The notes under the pieces were generated by a model. That model was not told the origin of the DNA. It worked only from the letters and a program-made list of their open reading frames with translations, and ran no database searches. From contig CAWDDE010000006.1 in NCBI GenBank assembly GCA_963801055.1, positions 267,277-331,276 of the forward strand: a stretch of 64,000 nt of DNA, read 5' to 3'. Source of the stretch: DASUPK01 sp963801055 (lineage in GTDB: Bacteria > Actinomycetota > Thermoleophilia > Solirubrobacterales > 70-9). Made by a program: the position numbers and the translations under genes. Position 1 is the stretch's first letter. Each line of letters starts with the position of its first letter. Shown piece by piece: positions 40,011 through 48,392 of this stretch.

Positions 40011-40195
40011 TGGCAAAGACATCGCAAAGGGTGCGCCAGCGCCGCACCCCCAAGTTCAAGACCCGCGCGTACAACCGCTGCCGCAAATGTGGCCGGCCGC
40101 GGGCGTACTTCCGTAAGTTCGGCCTCTGCCGGATCTGCTTGCGCGACGCCGCTCACCGCGGCTACGTACCCGGAATGACCAAGTCCAGTTGGTAG
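40010..40195 (+). CDS. rpsN: 30S ribosomal protein S14, zinc-binding type
   Basis: 61 residues: MAKTSQRVRQRRTPKFKTRA, YNRCRKCGRPRAYFRKFGLC and RICLRDAAHRGYVPGMTKSS. CRKC and CRIC (zinc ribbon) define the short zinc form. TGATG overlap with rplE fixes the start. Confidence 0.95.
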   Translation: MAKTSQRVRQRRTPKFKTRAYNRCRKCGRPRAYFRKFGLCRICLRDAAHRGYVPGMTKSSW

Positions 40196-40199
40196 TGAC

Positions 40200-40236
40200 A
40201 TGACCCCGACCATGACCAAGGACGGTGTCATCTGAT
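40200..40236 (+). CDS. Ten-codon mini-ORF coupled to rpsH
   Basis: ATG at 40200 reads MTPTMTKDGVI and stops at TGA 40233-40235, whose A is the first base of the rpsH ATG (TGATG). It could be a leader peptide or a translational-coupling relay, or simply a relic of a longer rpsH N-terminus. No independent evidence of translation. Confidence 0.25.
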
Positions 40237-40630
40237 GCTGACCGACCCGATCTCCGATTACCTGAACCGGATCCGCAACGCGCTCCTCGCCGAGCACGAG
40301 GAGGTGGACATCCCCGCGTCCCGCCTGAAGCGCGAGATGACCCGCATCCTCAAGGAGCAGGGCTATATCACCGACTTCAGCGTGGAGCCCGCGAGGGTGG
40401 GTGAGGTGATCAGGGTCCGCCTCCGCTACACCGAGGACCGCGACCCCGTGATCAGCGGCATGGAGCGCGTCTCTCGCCCGGGCCGGCGCCGCTACGTGCC
40501 GAAGGACGACGTCCCGCGAGTCTTCGGCGGAATGGGCACGACCATCATGTCCACCTCGCGCGGGGTGATGACGGGCCACGAGGCGCGCCAGCGTGGGGTG
40601 GGCGGCGAGGTCGTGGCGCACGTCTGGTAG
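40235..40630 (+). CDS. rpsH: 30S ribosomal protein S8
   Basis: 131 residues: MLTDPISDYLNRIRNALLAE, EEVDIPASRLKREMTRILKE, QGYITDFSVE, RVSRPGRRRYVPKDDVPRVF and GGMGTTIMSTSRGVMTGHEA. S8 is the central assembly protein of the 30S body and in E. coli the repressor of the spc operon. Length normal. rplF follows after 19 bases. Confidence 0.95.
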   Translation: MLTDPISDYLNRIRNALLAEHEEVDIPASRLKREMTRILKEQGYITDFSVEPARVGEVIRVRLRYTEDRDPVISGMERVSRPGRRRYVPKDDVPRVFGGMGTTIMSTSRGVMTGHEARQRGVGGEVVAHVW

Positions 40631-40649
40631 CAACGACCCACGACTGACC

Positions 40650-41183
40650 ATGAGCCGAATCGGACGAAAGCCAATTCAGATCCCGGAGGGCGTCGAGATC
40701 GACGTCAAGCCCGGAGCCGTCACGGTAAAGGGGCCCAAGGGCGAGCTCAGCCAGGGAGTCAGCCGCGACATCAAGGTCGCGATCGACGACGGCACTCTGA
40801 CCGTCGAGCGGCCCACCGATCGCGGGGAGCATCGGTCCCTGCACGGTCTCACCAGGAGCCTGATCGCCAACATGGTCGAGGGCGTCACCAACGGGTTCGA
40901 GCGCCGCCTGGAGATCCAGGGCGTCGGCTACAGGGCCAACCTGAGGGGCAAGACGCTCGAGATGGCGCTCGGATACTCCCACCCCGTCTCGATCGAGGCG
41001 CCCGGGGGCATCGAGTTCGAGGTGCCCCAACCGACCGAGGTGGTGGTCCGCGGGATCGACAAGCAGCTCGTCGGCGAGATCGCCGCGCGGATTCGCAAGT
41101 CGCGTCCGCCCGAGCCCTACAAGGGCAAGGGAGTCCGCTACGCGGGCGAGCACGTCGCGCGCAAGGTCGGGAAGAGGGCCTGA
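40650..41183 (+). CDS. rplF: 50S ribosomal protein L6
   Basis: 177 residues: MSRIGRKPIQIPEGVEIDVK, PGAVTVKGPKGELSQGVSRD, SLHGLTRSLIANMVEGVTNG, FERRLEIQGVGYRANLRGKT and KSRPPEPYKGKGVRYAGEHV. L6 sits near the sarcin-ricin loop. ATG 40650 gives the family start SRIGRKPI. The TGA overlaps rplR's ATG. Confidence 0.95.
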   Translation: MSRIGRKPIQIPEGVEIDVKPGAVTVKGPKGELSQGVSRDIKVAIDDGTLTVERPTDRGEHRSLHGLTRSLIANMVEGVTNGFERRLEIQGVGYRANLRGKTLEMALGYSHPVSIEAPGGIEFEVPQPTEVVVRGIDKQLVGEIAARIRKSRPPEPYKGKGVRYAGEHVARKVGKRA

Positions 41184-41536
41184 TGGCCGTTCTCACCAAG
41201 CCACAGAGGCGGCTCCGCCGCCACCGTCGGGTCCGGGCTCGCATTCGCGGCAGCGCGGAGCGCCCGCGTCTATCCGTGTACCGCTCGAACCGCGGCGTGT
41301 TCGCGCAGCTGATCGACGACGACGCCGGCCGCACCGTGGCCTCCGCCTCCTGGACCGAGCCCGAGCTCCGCAATCTCGACTCGATGGAGCAGGCGAAGCG
41401 CGTCGGCCAGCTGCTCGCCGAGCGTGCCAAGGGCGCCGGGATCGAAACGTGCGTCTTCGATCGCGGCGGTTACCGCTTCCACGGCCGGGTCGCGGCGACC
41501 GCGGAGGGCGCCCGCGAGGGGGGGCTGCGGTTCTGA
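41183..41536 (+). CDS. rplR: 50S ribosomal protein L18
   Basis: 117 residues: MAVLTKPQRRLRRHRRVRAR, RGSAERPRLSVYRSNRGVFA, QLIDDDAGRTVASASWTEPE and VFDRGGYRFHGRVAATAEGA. Binds 5S rRNA with L5. The stop overlaps an ATG at 41536 that is blocked in frame after 14 codons. Confidence 0.95.
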   Translation: MAVLTKPQRRLRRHRRVRARIRGSAERPRLSVYRSNRGVFAQLIDDDAGRTVASASWTEPELRNLDSMEQAKRVGQLLAERAKGAGIETCVFDRGGYRFHGRVAATAEGAREGGLRF

Positions 41537-41573
41537 TGGCCGGCAACACAAACCCGCTACCTTCGTCGGTTCG

Positions 41574-42181
41574 ATGGCTGTAGAGACGGTCAGCCCGAAG
41601 GGCCTCGATCTGCAGGAGCGTGTGATCGAGATCAACCGCGTCGCCAAGGTGGTGAAGGGCGGCCGGCGCTTCTCGTTCACCGCCCTGGTCGCGGTCGGCG
41701 ATGAGGACTCCGTGGTCGGGATCGGCTACGGCAAGGCGCGCGAGGTTCCGCTCGCGATCCAGAAGGCCGTCGAGGACGCCCGCAAGAACCTGATCCGGGT
41801 GCCCAAGTACGGGCAGACGATCACCCACCGGGTGATCGGCCGGTTCGGCGCCGGCCACGTCGTCCTCCGCCCGGCGAGTCCCGGTACCGGCGTGATCGCC
41901 GGTGGCGGAGTGCGCGCCGTGCTCGAGCTCGGCGGCGTTCGGGACGTCCTCACCAAGAGCATCGGAACGCAGAATCCGATCAATCTGGTGAAGGCCACCA
42001 TGGAAGGCCTCTACAGCCTCCGCAGGCCCGAGGACGTGGCGAAGCTGCGCGGGATCTCCGTGCGGGAGGTCCTCGGCGTCGGCGACGGCGCCGCTCCGGA
42101 GCAGCAAGCGGAGGAGAACGGCAAGGCCGAGGCGCCTGCCACCGCGCGAGACTCGGCGAGAGCACCGCGGAGGCGTCCTAA
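41574..42181 (+). CDS. rpsE: 30S ribosomal protein S5, frameshift near the C-terminus
   Basis: ATG 41574 gives MAVETVSPKGLDLQERVIEI, NRVAKVVKGGRRFSFTALVA, VGIGYGKAREVPLAIQKAVE, GRFGAGHVVLRPASPGTGVI and KATMEGLYSLRRPEDVAKLR, the S5 double-stranded-RNA-binding and fold domains involved in decoding fidelity. After VLGVGDGAAPEQQAEENGKA a one-base shift near 42145 leads to GESTAEAS-type sequence and TAA at 42179-42181, abutting rpmD. Without the shift the frame runs over rpmD to 42320, which is not credible. An alternative start at 41536, joined to NTNPATFVG by another shift, cannot be excluded. Confidence 0.9.
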
Positions 42182-42361
42182 GTGGCCGACGTGCAGCTCA
42201 AGCAGGTCCGCTCGGCGAACGGCGCCTCCGAGGCGCAGCGCCAGACCCTTCGCTCGCTCAAGCTCGGCCGCATCGGCCGTCAGTCGAGCCATGGGGACTC
42301 GCCGCAGCTGCGCGGCATGATCCGGGCGGTCAGGCACCTGGTGGAGGTGCAGGATGGCTGA
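42182..42361 (+). CDS. rpmD: 50S ribosomal protein L30
   Basis: 59 residues from GTG 42182: MADVQLKQVRSANGASEAQR, QTLRSLKLGRIGRQSSHGDS and PQLRGMIRAVRHLVEVQDG. This is the L30 fold pattern with LxSLxLxRIG and GMIRxVxHLVxV. It starts one base after the rpsE stop and overlaps the rplO ATG by 8 bases. Confidence 0.93.
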   Translation: MADVQLKQVRSANGASEAQRQTLRSLKLGRIGRQSSHGDSPQLRGMIRAVRHLVEVQDG

Positions 42362-42905
42362 GGAGAAGAAGGTCGGCCTGCATTCGCTCAAGCCCGCACC
42401 CGGCTCGCGGCGATCCCGCAAGCGAGTCGGCCGTGGCGCCGGCACAGGCCACGGCAAGACGTCGGGCCGCGGCCACAAGGGCGCCGGCGCCCGCTCGGGC
42501 AACAAGCGCAAGATCGCGTACGAAGGCGGCCAGAACCCGGTCCACATGCGGATGCGCAAGCTCCGCGGCTCGCACAAGAAGATGTCGATGCCCTTCGAGA
42601 AGTTTCGGACACGGACGCAGCCGGTCAACCTCTCCGACCTCGAGGCCCGCTTTGCCGCGAACGACGAGGTCACGCCCGAGTCGCTGCGTGCCGCCGGGCT
42701 TGCCACGCGACGCTACCCGGTGAAGGTCCTCGCCCGCGGCGAGATCTCGAAGAAGCTCACCGTCAGGGTGCACGCCTTCAGCGCGCAGGCGAAGGAGAAG
42801 ATTGAAGCGGCCGGGGGAACTGCCGAGTTGATCCAAGCGGCCCCCGGTGATGCGAGGGCGCGCGACAGCGCGACCCGTGATACGGAGCAGGAGGCCGCGA
42901 CTTAA
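42354..42905 (+). CDS. rplO: 50S ribosomal protein L15
   Basis: 183 residues: GLHSLKPAPGSRRSRKRVGR, GAGTGHGKTSGRGHKGAGAR, KIAYEGGQNPVHMRMRKLRG, VNLSDLEARFAANDEVTPES and LTVRVHAFSAQAKEKIEAAG. Normal L15 is about 145-150; here a polar C-terminal tail of about 30 residues ends ARARDSATRDTEQEAAT. Late 50S assembly protein. secY begins directly after the TAA. Confidence 0.94.
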   Translation: MAEEKKVGLHSLKPAPGSRRSRKRVGRGAGTGHGKTSGRGHKGAGARSGNKRKIAYEGGQNPVHMRMRKLRGSHKKMSMPFEKFRTRTQPVNLSDLEARFAANDEVTPESLRAAGLATRRYPVKVLARGEISKKLTVRVHAFSAQAKEKIEAAGGTAELIQAAPGDARARDSATRDTEQEAAT

Positions 42906-44183
42906 GTGCTGCAGACGATCCTCAACTCCTTCTCGGTGCCGGACATCCGGAAGAAGCTTCTCTTCACGGCGGCGATCCTGGCCCTCTACCGGCTCGGCGC
43001 CTACATCCCGTCGCCGGGTGTCGACGCCAACGCGATCGAGGACGGCCTCAACAACGTGGGCGGCTCGAGCATCCTCGGCTTCCTCAACCTGTTCTCGGGC
43101 GGAAGCCTCTCCAGGCTGTCCCTGTTCGCGCTGGGGATCATGCCCTACATCACGGCCTCGATCATCCTGCAGCTGCTGACCGTGGTCGTGCCCTCGCTGG
43201 AGCGCCTGCAGAAGGAGGGCGAGGTCGGCCAGCAGAAGATCACCCAGTACACCCGCTACCTGACGGTCGTGCTGGCGTTCGCGCAGTCGCTCGGCTATGT
43301 CTTCCTATTCACCTCGCAGAGCTTCGGAGGCACCAGCGTGATCGGGGAGCGGACCTTCCCGAAGGTCTTTCTGATCGTGATCACGCTGACCGCGGGCTGC
43401 ACGGTCCTGATGTGGATGGGCGAGCTGATCACCCAACGCGGGATCGGCAACGGCATCTCACTGATGATCTTCGCCTCGATCGTCGCGAGCATCCCGACCG
43501 GGATCTCGAAGTGGTGGACCAACCCGGATCAGGTCTTCGTGGTGATGATGCCGTTCATCGCCCTCGCCGTGATCGTCGCGATCGTCTTCGTCCAGGAGGG
43601 CCAACGCCGCATCCCGGTCCAATACGCCAAACGCGTCGTCGGCCGGCGGATGACCGCCGGCGGGTCCACCTACCTACCGCTGCGGGTGAACATGGCCGGG
43701 GTGATCCCGGTGATCTTCGCCGCCTCGATCATGGCCTTCCCGCCCACGGTCGGGCAGCTGCTCGGCGGAAGCGGCGACAACTTCTGGACCGACTTCGCGA
43801 CCTTCTTCAGTCCCGACAGCTGGCACTACGTGGTCGGCGAGGTCTTCTTCATCATCATCTTCACCTACTTCTACACGGCGGTCACCTTCAACCCGGTGGA
43901 CCAGGCCGACAACCTGAAGAAGTACGGCGGGTTCATCCCCGGCGTGCGACCCGGGCGACCTACCGCCGAATACCTGGACCGGATCCTCTCCAGGCTCACT
44001 TTCCCCGGCGCCCTCTACCTGGGTGCCGTCGCGGCGCTGCCGACGATCCTGATCAGCCAGACGTCGGCCAACTTCTACTTCGGCGGGACCTCGATCCTGA
44101 TCGTCGTCGGCGTGGCCCTCGATACCGTGAAGCAGCTCGAGGCCCAGCTGATGATGCGTAACTACGAGGGCTTCCTGAAGTGA
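42906..44183 (+). CDS. secY: Preprotein translocase subunit SecY
   Basis: 425 residues from GTG 42906, intact. Ten predicted transmembrane helices; recognisable stretches include LNLFSGGSLSRLSLFALGIM, PYITASIILQLLTVVVPSLE, GELITQRGIGNGISLMIFAS, RRIPVQYAKRVVGRRMTAGG, STYLPLRVNMAGVIPVIFAA and YTAVTFNPVDQADNLKKYGG. Forms the SecYEG channel with SecE (12146). Sits in the usual place between rplO and adk. Confidence 0.96.
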   Translation: MLQTILNSFSVPDIRKKLLFTAAILALYRLGAYIPSPGVDANAIEDGLNNVGGSSILGFLNLFSGGSLSRLSLFALGIMPYITASIILQLLTVVVPSLERLQKEGEVGQQKITQYTRYLTVVLAFAQSLGYVFLFTSQSFGGTSVIGERTFPKVFLIVITLTAGCTVLMWMGELITQRGIGNGISLMIFASIVASIPTGISKWWTNPDQVFVVMMPFIALAVIVAIVFVQEGQRRIPVQYAKRVVGRRMTAGGSTYLPLRVNMAGVIPVIFAASIMAFPPTVGQLLGGSGDNFWTDFATFFSPDSWHYVVGEVFFIIIFTYFYTAVTFNPVDQADNLKKYGGFIPGVRPGRPTAEYLDRILSRLTFPGALYLGAVAALPTILISQTSANFYFGGTSILIVVGVALDTVKQLEAQLMMRNYEGFLK

Positions 44184-44205
44184 CGCGCGCCGCGGAGAGC
44201 CTCGC

Positions 44206-44889
44206 TTGCCCGAGCTGAACCTCATCCTGCTCGGCCCGCCAGGCAGCGGGAAGGGAACACAGGGAGAGCGCTTGCAGGAGGACTTCCGGCTGCCCTACTA
44301 CGCGACCGGCGACATCCTCCGCGCCGCGGTCAAGGAGGGGACCGAGGTCGGCAAGAAGGCAAAGGAGTACATGGATCGCGGGGACCTCGTCCCGGATGAG
44401 GTGATCATCGGAGTGATCGCCGAGCGCCTCCAGGACGAGGAGGCCGCCGACGGCTTCATCCTCGACGGCTTCCCTCGCACGCTCCCTCAGGCCGAGGCGC
44501 TCGACGCGAAGATCAAGGAGCTGCGACGGGAGATCACCGCGGTGATCCTGGTCGAGGTTTCGGAGGGAGAGGCACTTCGGAGGCTGGCTGGCCGCCGCAC
44601 CTGCGAGAAGAATCCGAGCCACATCTACCACCTCGAGTTCGACCCGCCGAAGAACGACGAGGTCTGCGACCTTGACGGCGGCAAGCTGATCGTTCGCGAC
44701 GACGACAAGCCCGAGGTGATCAAGAACCGCCTCGCACAGTATCGCGAGAAGACGGAGCCCCTGATCGGCTACTACGAGGACCGGGGGATTCTGCAGCGGG
44801 TGAACGGAGAGCTACCGCCGGACGAGGTCGAGGAGCGGATCCACGCCCTGATCGGCACGCTACGTCGCGAGGAAGAGATGGAGATATGA
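44206..44889 (+). CDS. adk: Adenylate kinase
   Basis: 227 residues from TTG 44206: LILLGPPGSGKGTQGERLQE (P-loop 10-18), YYATGDILRAAVKEGTEVGK, ADGFILDGFPRTLPQAEALD (NMP-binding and DGFPRT motif), then the LID region RRTCEKNPSHIYHLEFDPPK, with two cysteines only, and DDKPEVIKNRLAQYREKTEP. Interconverts ATP, AMP and ADP in the cytosol. ATG is absent nearby and the conserved fold begins at once, so TTG is accepted. Typical secY-adk-map order. Confidence 0.94.
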   Translation: MPELNLILLGPPGSGKGTQGERLQEDFRLPYYATGDILRAAVKEGTEVGKKAKEYMDRGDLVPDEVIIGVIAERLQDEEAADGFILDGFPRTLPQAEALDAKIKELRREITAVILVEVSEGEALRRLAGRRTCEKNPSHIYHLEFDPPKNDEVCDLDGGKLIVRDDDKPEVIKNRLAQYREKTEPLIGYYEDRGILQRVNGELPPDEVEERIHALIGTLRREEEMEI

Positions 44890-44902
44890 GACGGTTCAGG
44901 TC

Positions 44903-45670
44903 ATGTATCGCGGCATGATCATCCGCAAGACCAGCGCGCAGATCGACGCGATGGCCGCCGCCGGGACAATCCAGGCGCGCTGCCTGCGCATGCTCCGCTC
45001 CAAGGCCCGGCCCGGCGTCACGACGAAGGAGCTCGACGAGGCGGCCGAGAAGTTCATCCGCTCGCAGGGAGCGGCTCCGTCCTTCAAGGGCTACCGCGGA
45101 TTTCCGGGCTCGATCTGCACGTCGCCCAACTCGATGGTGGTTCATGGAATCCCGGGCCCGTACGAGCTGCGCCGCGGGGACATCCTCTCGATCGACGTCG
45201 GGGTGACCTACGAGGGCTGGGTCGCCGACGCCGCGATCACGGTGCCGATCGGCGAGGTTTCCGCGGATGCGGAGCTGCTTCTCACCGCCACGCGTGAGGC
45301 CCTCTTCGAAGGAATCGCCCAGGCAGTCCCCGGCAACCATCTGAGTGACGTCTCACACGCCGTTCAGAGGAGGGTTGAGCGCGACGGCCTCTCGATCATC
45401 CGCACGCTGGTCGGCCACGGGATCGGGCGCGAGATGCACGAGGATCCTCAAATCCCGAACTTCGGGGATCCGGGTAAGGGCCCAACCCTCGAGGAGGGGA
45501 TGGCGCTGGCGATCGAGCCGATGGTGAACGCCGGCGGGCCAGAGGTCCGAATGGGCTCGGATGGGTGGGCGGTCTACTCGCAGGACGACTCGCTCGCTGC
45601 CCATTTCGAGTTCACTGTCGCGGTCACGTCGAACGGGCCGCGGATCCTCACCCCCTGGCACCTGGCCTAG
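44903..45670 (+). CDS. map: Methionine aminopeptidase, type I
   Basis: 255 residues: MIIRKTSAQIDAMAAAGTIQ, PSFKGYRGFPGSICTSPNSM, VVHGIPGPYELRRGDILSID, VGVTYEGWVADAAITVPIGE, TLVGHGIGREMHEDPQIPNF and EEGMALAIEPMVNAGGPEVR. The metal ligands Asp, Asp, His, Glu and Glu of the pita-bread fold are visible in these blocks. Removes N-terminal Met from nascent proteins. Met5 (44915) is a good alternative start. infA does not follow, unlike in many Actinobacteria. Confidence 0.94.
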   Translation: MYRGMIIRKTSAQIDAMAAAGTIQARCLRMLRSKARPGVTTKELDEAAEKFIRSQGAAPSFKGYRGFPGSICTSPNSMVVHGIPGPYELRRGDILSIDVGVTYEGWVADAAITVPIGEVSADAELLLTATREALFEGIAQAVPGNHLSDVSHAVQRRVERDGLSIIRTLVGHGIGREMHEDPQIPNFGDPGKGPTLEEGMALAIEPMVNAGGPEVRMGSDGWAVYSQDDSLAAHFEFTVAVTSNGPRILTPWHLA

Positions 45671-45693
45671 GCGGGGTTACGCGCGCACGCTGC

Positions 45694-45699
45694 TACCAT
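45694..45699 (+). promoter_or_regulatory. Possible -10 for the rpmJ-rpoA operon
   Basis: TACCAT in GCTGCTACCATTTCGTGCGT, closely resembling the string ahead of fusA. It would give a leader of about 100 bases that contains GGGCCC...GGGCCC and GCCCG...CGGGC complementary segments (about 45748-45773). Confidence 0.4.
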
Positions 45700-45808
45700 T
45701 TCGTGCGTCGGTTCACGCTTGGCGTGGCCGACGTTTTGTGCCTGTGGGCCCGACTCCTGGGGCCCGGCGGGCTTACTCCTGTTAGATACGACCCCGAGAG
45801 AAGGGGAG

Positions 45809-45922
45809 ATGAAGGTCCGAGCTTCCGTAAAGCCGATTTGTGAGAAGTGCAAGGTGATCCGCCGCGGTGGAGCCGTGCTCGTGATCTGCTCCAACCCCCG
45901 CCACAAGCAGAGGCAGGGCTGA
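45809..45922 (+). CDS. rpmJ: 50S ribosomal protein L36
   Basis: 37 residues: MKVRASVKPICEKCKVIRRG, GAVLVICSNPRHKQRQG. CEKC, a Cys and a His form the zinc site of the zinc-type L36. AAGGGGAG just upstream is a strong ribosome-binding site. The TGA overlaps the rpsM ATG. Confidence 0.95.
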   Translation: MKVRASVKPICEKCKVIRRGGAVLVICSNPRHKQRQG

Positions 45923-46305
45923 TGGCGCGGATCGCGGGAGTCAACATCCCACTGAACAAGCGGGCCGAAATCGGCCTCACCTACGTCTACGGGATCGGCC
46001 GCCCCACGGCGAACCGGATCCTGAGCGAGACCGGCGTCGATCCGAACACGCAGATCAAGGACCTGACCGAGGACGAGGTCGTCAAGCTGCGCGAGGCGGT
46101 CGAGGGTCGCGAGGTCGAGGGTGACCTCCGGCGGGAGCGCTCCCAGAACGTCAAGCGCCTCCAGGAGATCGGCTCCTACCGCGGGCTGCGCCACCGCCGC
46201 GGCCTGCCGGTCCGGGGCCAGAGGACCAAGACCAACGCGCGGGGCCGCAAGGGGCCCCGCCGGATGAGCGTCGCCGGCAAGAGGAGGGCCCCGTCGCCGA
46301 AGTGA
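45922..46305 (+). CDS. rpsM: 30S ribosomal protein S13
   Basis: 127 residues: MARIAGVNIPLNKRAEIGLT, YVYGIGRPTANRILSETGVD, RERSQNVKRLQEIGSYRGLR, HRRGLPVRGQRTKTNARGRK. Head protein touching the P-site tRNA and the B1 bridge. Start fixed by the TGATGG overlap with rpmJ. Confidence 0.95.
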   Translation: MARIAGVNIPLNKRAEIGLTYVYGIGRPTANRILSETGVDPNTQIKDLTEDEVVKLREAVEGREVEGDLRRERSQNVKRLQEIGSYRGLRHRRGLPVRGQRTKTNARGRKGPRRMSVAGKRRAPSPK

Positions 46306-46325
46306 GCCGGGGAGGAGACGACTAG

Positions 46326-46718
46326 ATGGCAGCTCCGAAGAAGGGTCGCTCGCGCCGCCGGGTCCGCAAGAACGTCACCTATGGGCAGGCGCACATCAAG
46401 ACTTCGTTTAACAACACCATCGTCACCCTGACCGACCCCGAGGGCAACGTGATCGCCTGGGAGTCCGCCGGCAGCGCCGGTTTCAAGGGCTCCCGCAAGT
46501 CGACCCCGTTCGCCGCCCAGGTGACGGCAGACGCGGCCGCCAAGAAGGGCATGGAGCAGGGCCTCGAGCGCGTCGAGGTGTTCGCCAAGGGTGCGGGCTC
46601 CGGGCGCGAGACGGCGATCCGCTCGCTGCAGGCTGCCGGGCTCGATGTGACGACTGTGAAGGACGTGACGCCGCAGGCCCACAATGGCTGCCGTCCCAGG
46701 AAGCGGAGGAGGGTCTAG
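46326..46718 (+). CDS. rpsK: 30S ribosomal protein S11
   Basis: 130 residues: RRRVRKNVTYGQAHIKTSFN, NTIVTLTDPEGNVIAWESAG, SAGFKGSRKSTPFAAQVTAD, RVEVFAKGAGSGRETAIRSL and VKDVTPQAHNGCRPRKRRRV. Platform protein near the mRNA exit. GGAGGAG precedes the ATG. rpsD's GTG follows the stop directly. Confidence 0.95.
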   Translation: MAAPKKGRSRRRVRKNVTYGQAHIKTSFNNTIVTLTDPEGNVIAWESAGSAGFKGSRKSTPFAAQVTADAAAKKGMEQGLERVEVFAKGAGSGRETAIRSLQAAGLDVTTVKDVTPQAHNGCRPRKRRRV

Positions 46719-47339
46719 GTGGCTCGCGACACCTCCGCCCAATGCAAGCAGTGCCGCCGCGAGGGGCAGAAGCTGTTCCTGAAGGGCGCTCGCTGCTTCA
46801 CCGACAAGTGCGGCGTCGAGCGCCGCTCGTATCCGCCGGGCGAGCACGGCCGCGGCCGGATGCGGCAGTCCGAGTACCGGGCCCAGCTGCGCGAGAAGCA
46901 GAAGGCGAAGCGCTACTACCAGGTGCTTGAGAAGCAGTTTGCAAGCTACTACGACAAGGCGAGCCGACAGACGGGCGTCACCGGCGAAAACCTGCTGCGG
47001 CTACTGGAGTGCCGCCTGGACAACGTGCTGGTGCGCCTCGGCTTCGCGGCCTCACGCCGCCAGGCGAGGCAGCTGGTCAGCCACGGCCACTGGACGGTCA
47101 ACGGCCGCCGCGTCGACATCCCCTCGTACCACGTGAAGCCGGACGACGTGATCACGATCAAGCCGAACAGCGGTGCCACGGACGTCGTCCGCGATGCGAC
47201 CGAGCTCACGTCGGGAGTGCCGGCCTGGCTGCAGGCCGATTACGACTCGCTCACTGCCAAGGTGCTGAGGCTTCCGGAGAGAAGCGAGATCTCGGCGCCC
47301 GTCGAGGAGCAGCTCATCGTCGAGCTCTACTCGAAGTAA
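46719..47339 (+). CDS. rpsD: 30S ribosomal protein S4, zinc-finger type
   Basis: 206 residues from GTG 46719: MARDTSAQCKQCRREGQKLF, LKGARCFTDKCGVERRSYPP. The four cysteines (C9, C12, then C26 and C31) form the zinc finger of the short-branch S4 type. Then GHGRGRMRQSEYRAQLREKQ-like sequence, and the S4 domain RLGFAASRRQARQLVSHGHW, TVNGRRVDIPSYHVKPDD. Starts 16S rRNA folding and, in E. coli, represses the alpha operon. rpoA follows after 32 bases. Confidence 0.95.
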   Translation: MARDTSAQCKQCRREGQKLFLKGARCFTDKCGVERRSYPPGEHGRGRMRQSEYRAQLREKQKAKRYYQVLEKQFASYYDKASRQTGVTGENLLRLLECRLDNVLVRLGFAASRRQARQLVSHGHWTVNGRRVDIPSYHVKPDDVITIKPNSGATDVVRDATELTSGVPAWLQADYDSLTAKVLRLPERSEISAPVEEQLIVELYSK

Positions 47340-47371
47340 CCCCCCAGATCAGAACCAGAAAGAGAAGTGTG

Positions 47372-48361
47372 ATGGAAGCGATAACCACCCTGCCAGATTT
47401 CCAAGTCCCGAAGATAGCGGGCGAAGACACCGATGAGAACAAGGGCACGTTCACGATCGAGCCCCTCGATAAGGGCTTCGGCTACACCTTCGGCAACAGC
47501 CTTCGACGCGTGCTGCTCTCGTCCCTCGGTGGCGCCGCGATCACGAGCGTCCGCATCGAGGGAGTGGCGCATGAGTTCTCGACCATCCCCGGTCTGAAGG
47601 AGGACGTCACCGACTTGGTCCTCAACCTCAAGGACGTCGTCGTGCGGATGCACACCGACGCCGACGAGGTCGAGACCCCACTGGTCGCCACCGGCCCCGG
47701 CCAGGTCAAGGCCAAGGACGTCGACCTCCCAGCGGGCGTTGAGATCCTCAATCCCGAGGCGCCAATCGCCACGCTGGAGAAGAAGACCAAGCTCGAGATG
47801 TACCTGACGATCGGACGCGGCCGCGGCTATTCGCCGGCGGACGAGAACAAGTCCGACGAGAAGCCGATCGGCGTGATCCCGATCGACGCGATCTTCTCGC
47901 CGATCCGGCGCGCCGCCTACTCGGTCGACGCCGCCCGGGTCGGGCAGCGCACCGACTTCGACAAGCTCACGCTCGAGGTCGAGACGGACGGCTCGATCGA
48001 GCCGGGAGCGGCGCTGCGCGAGGCCGCGGAGATTCTGATCAAGAGCCTGGCGATCTTCACGACCGCCGACCGCGTCGACGAGCTGCGGGGCGAGGGGGCG
48101 ATCGCGGCCACGGACGGGGCCCCCGGTGCCGAGGCGGCCGCGGTTCCAGGCGCGGACGGCCTCGACGAGATCCTGATCGAGGAGCTCGAGCTGGGCGTGC
48201 GCTCCTACAACTGCCTCAAGCGAGCCGGCATCCAGACCGTAGGCGAGCTGGTGCGGAAGTCGGAGTCCGAGCTCAACGCGATCCCGAACTTCGGTCGCAA
48301 GTCGATCGAGGAGGTCCAGGAGACACTCCGCGCCCGCGGCCTCTCGCTGCGAGCCGACTAG
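47372..48361 (+). CDS. rpoA: DNA-directed RNA polymerase subunit alpha
   Basis: 329 residues from ATG 47372 (a GTG lies one codon before). N-terminal dimerisation domain: TFTIEPLDKGFGYTFGNSLR, RVLLSSLGGAAITSVRIEGV, EFSTIPGLKEDVTDLVLNLK. A Gly/Ala/Glu-rich linker spans about residues 240-262. The C-terminal domain ELELGVRSYNCLKRAGIQTV, GELVRKSESELNAIPNFGRK and SIEEVQETLRARGL contacts UP elements and activators. Intact and of normal length. Confidence 0.96.
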   Translation: MEAITTLPDFQVPKIAGEDTDENKGTFTIEPLDKGFGYTFGNSLRRVLLSSLGGAAITSVRIEGVAHEFSTIPGLKEDVTDLVLNLKDVVVRMHTDADEVETPLVATGPGQVKAKDVDLPAGVEILNPEAPIATLEKKTKLEMYLTIGRGRGYSPADENKSDEKPIGVIPIDAIFSPIRRAAYSVDAARVGQRTDFDKLTLEVETDGSIEPGAALREAAEILIKSLAIFTTADRVDELRGEGAIAATDGAPGAEAAAVPGADGLDEILIEELELGVRSYNCLKRAGIQTVGELVRKSESELNAIPNFGRKSIEEVQETLRARGLSLRAD

Positions 48362-48392
48362 GGCGACTAGAGTCCGGCCGGGACCCGAGCCG

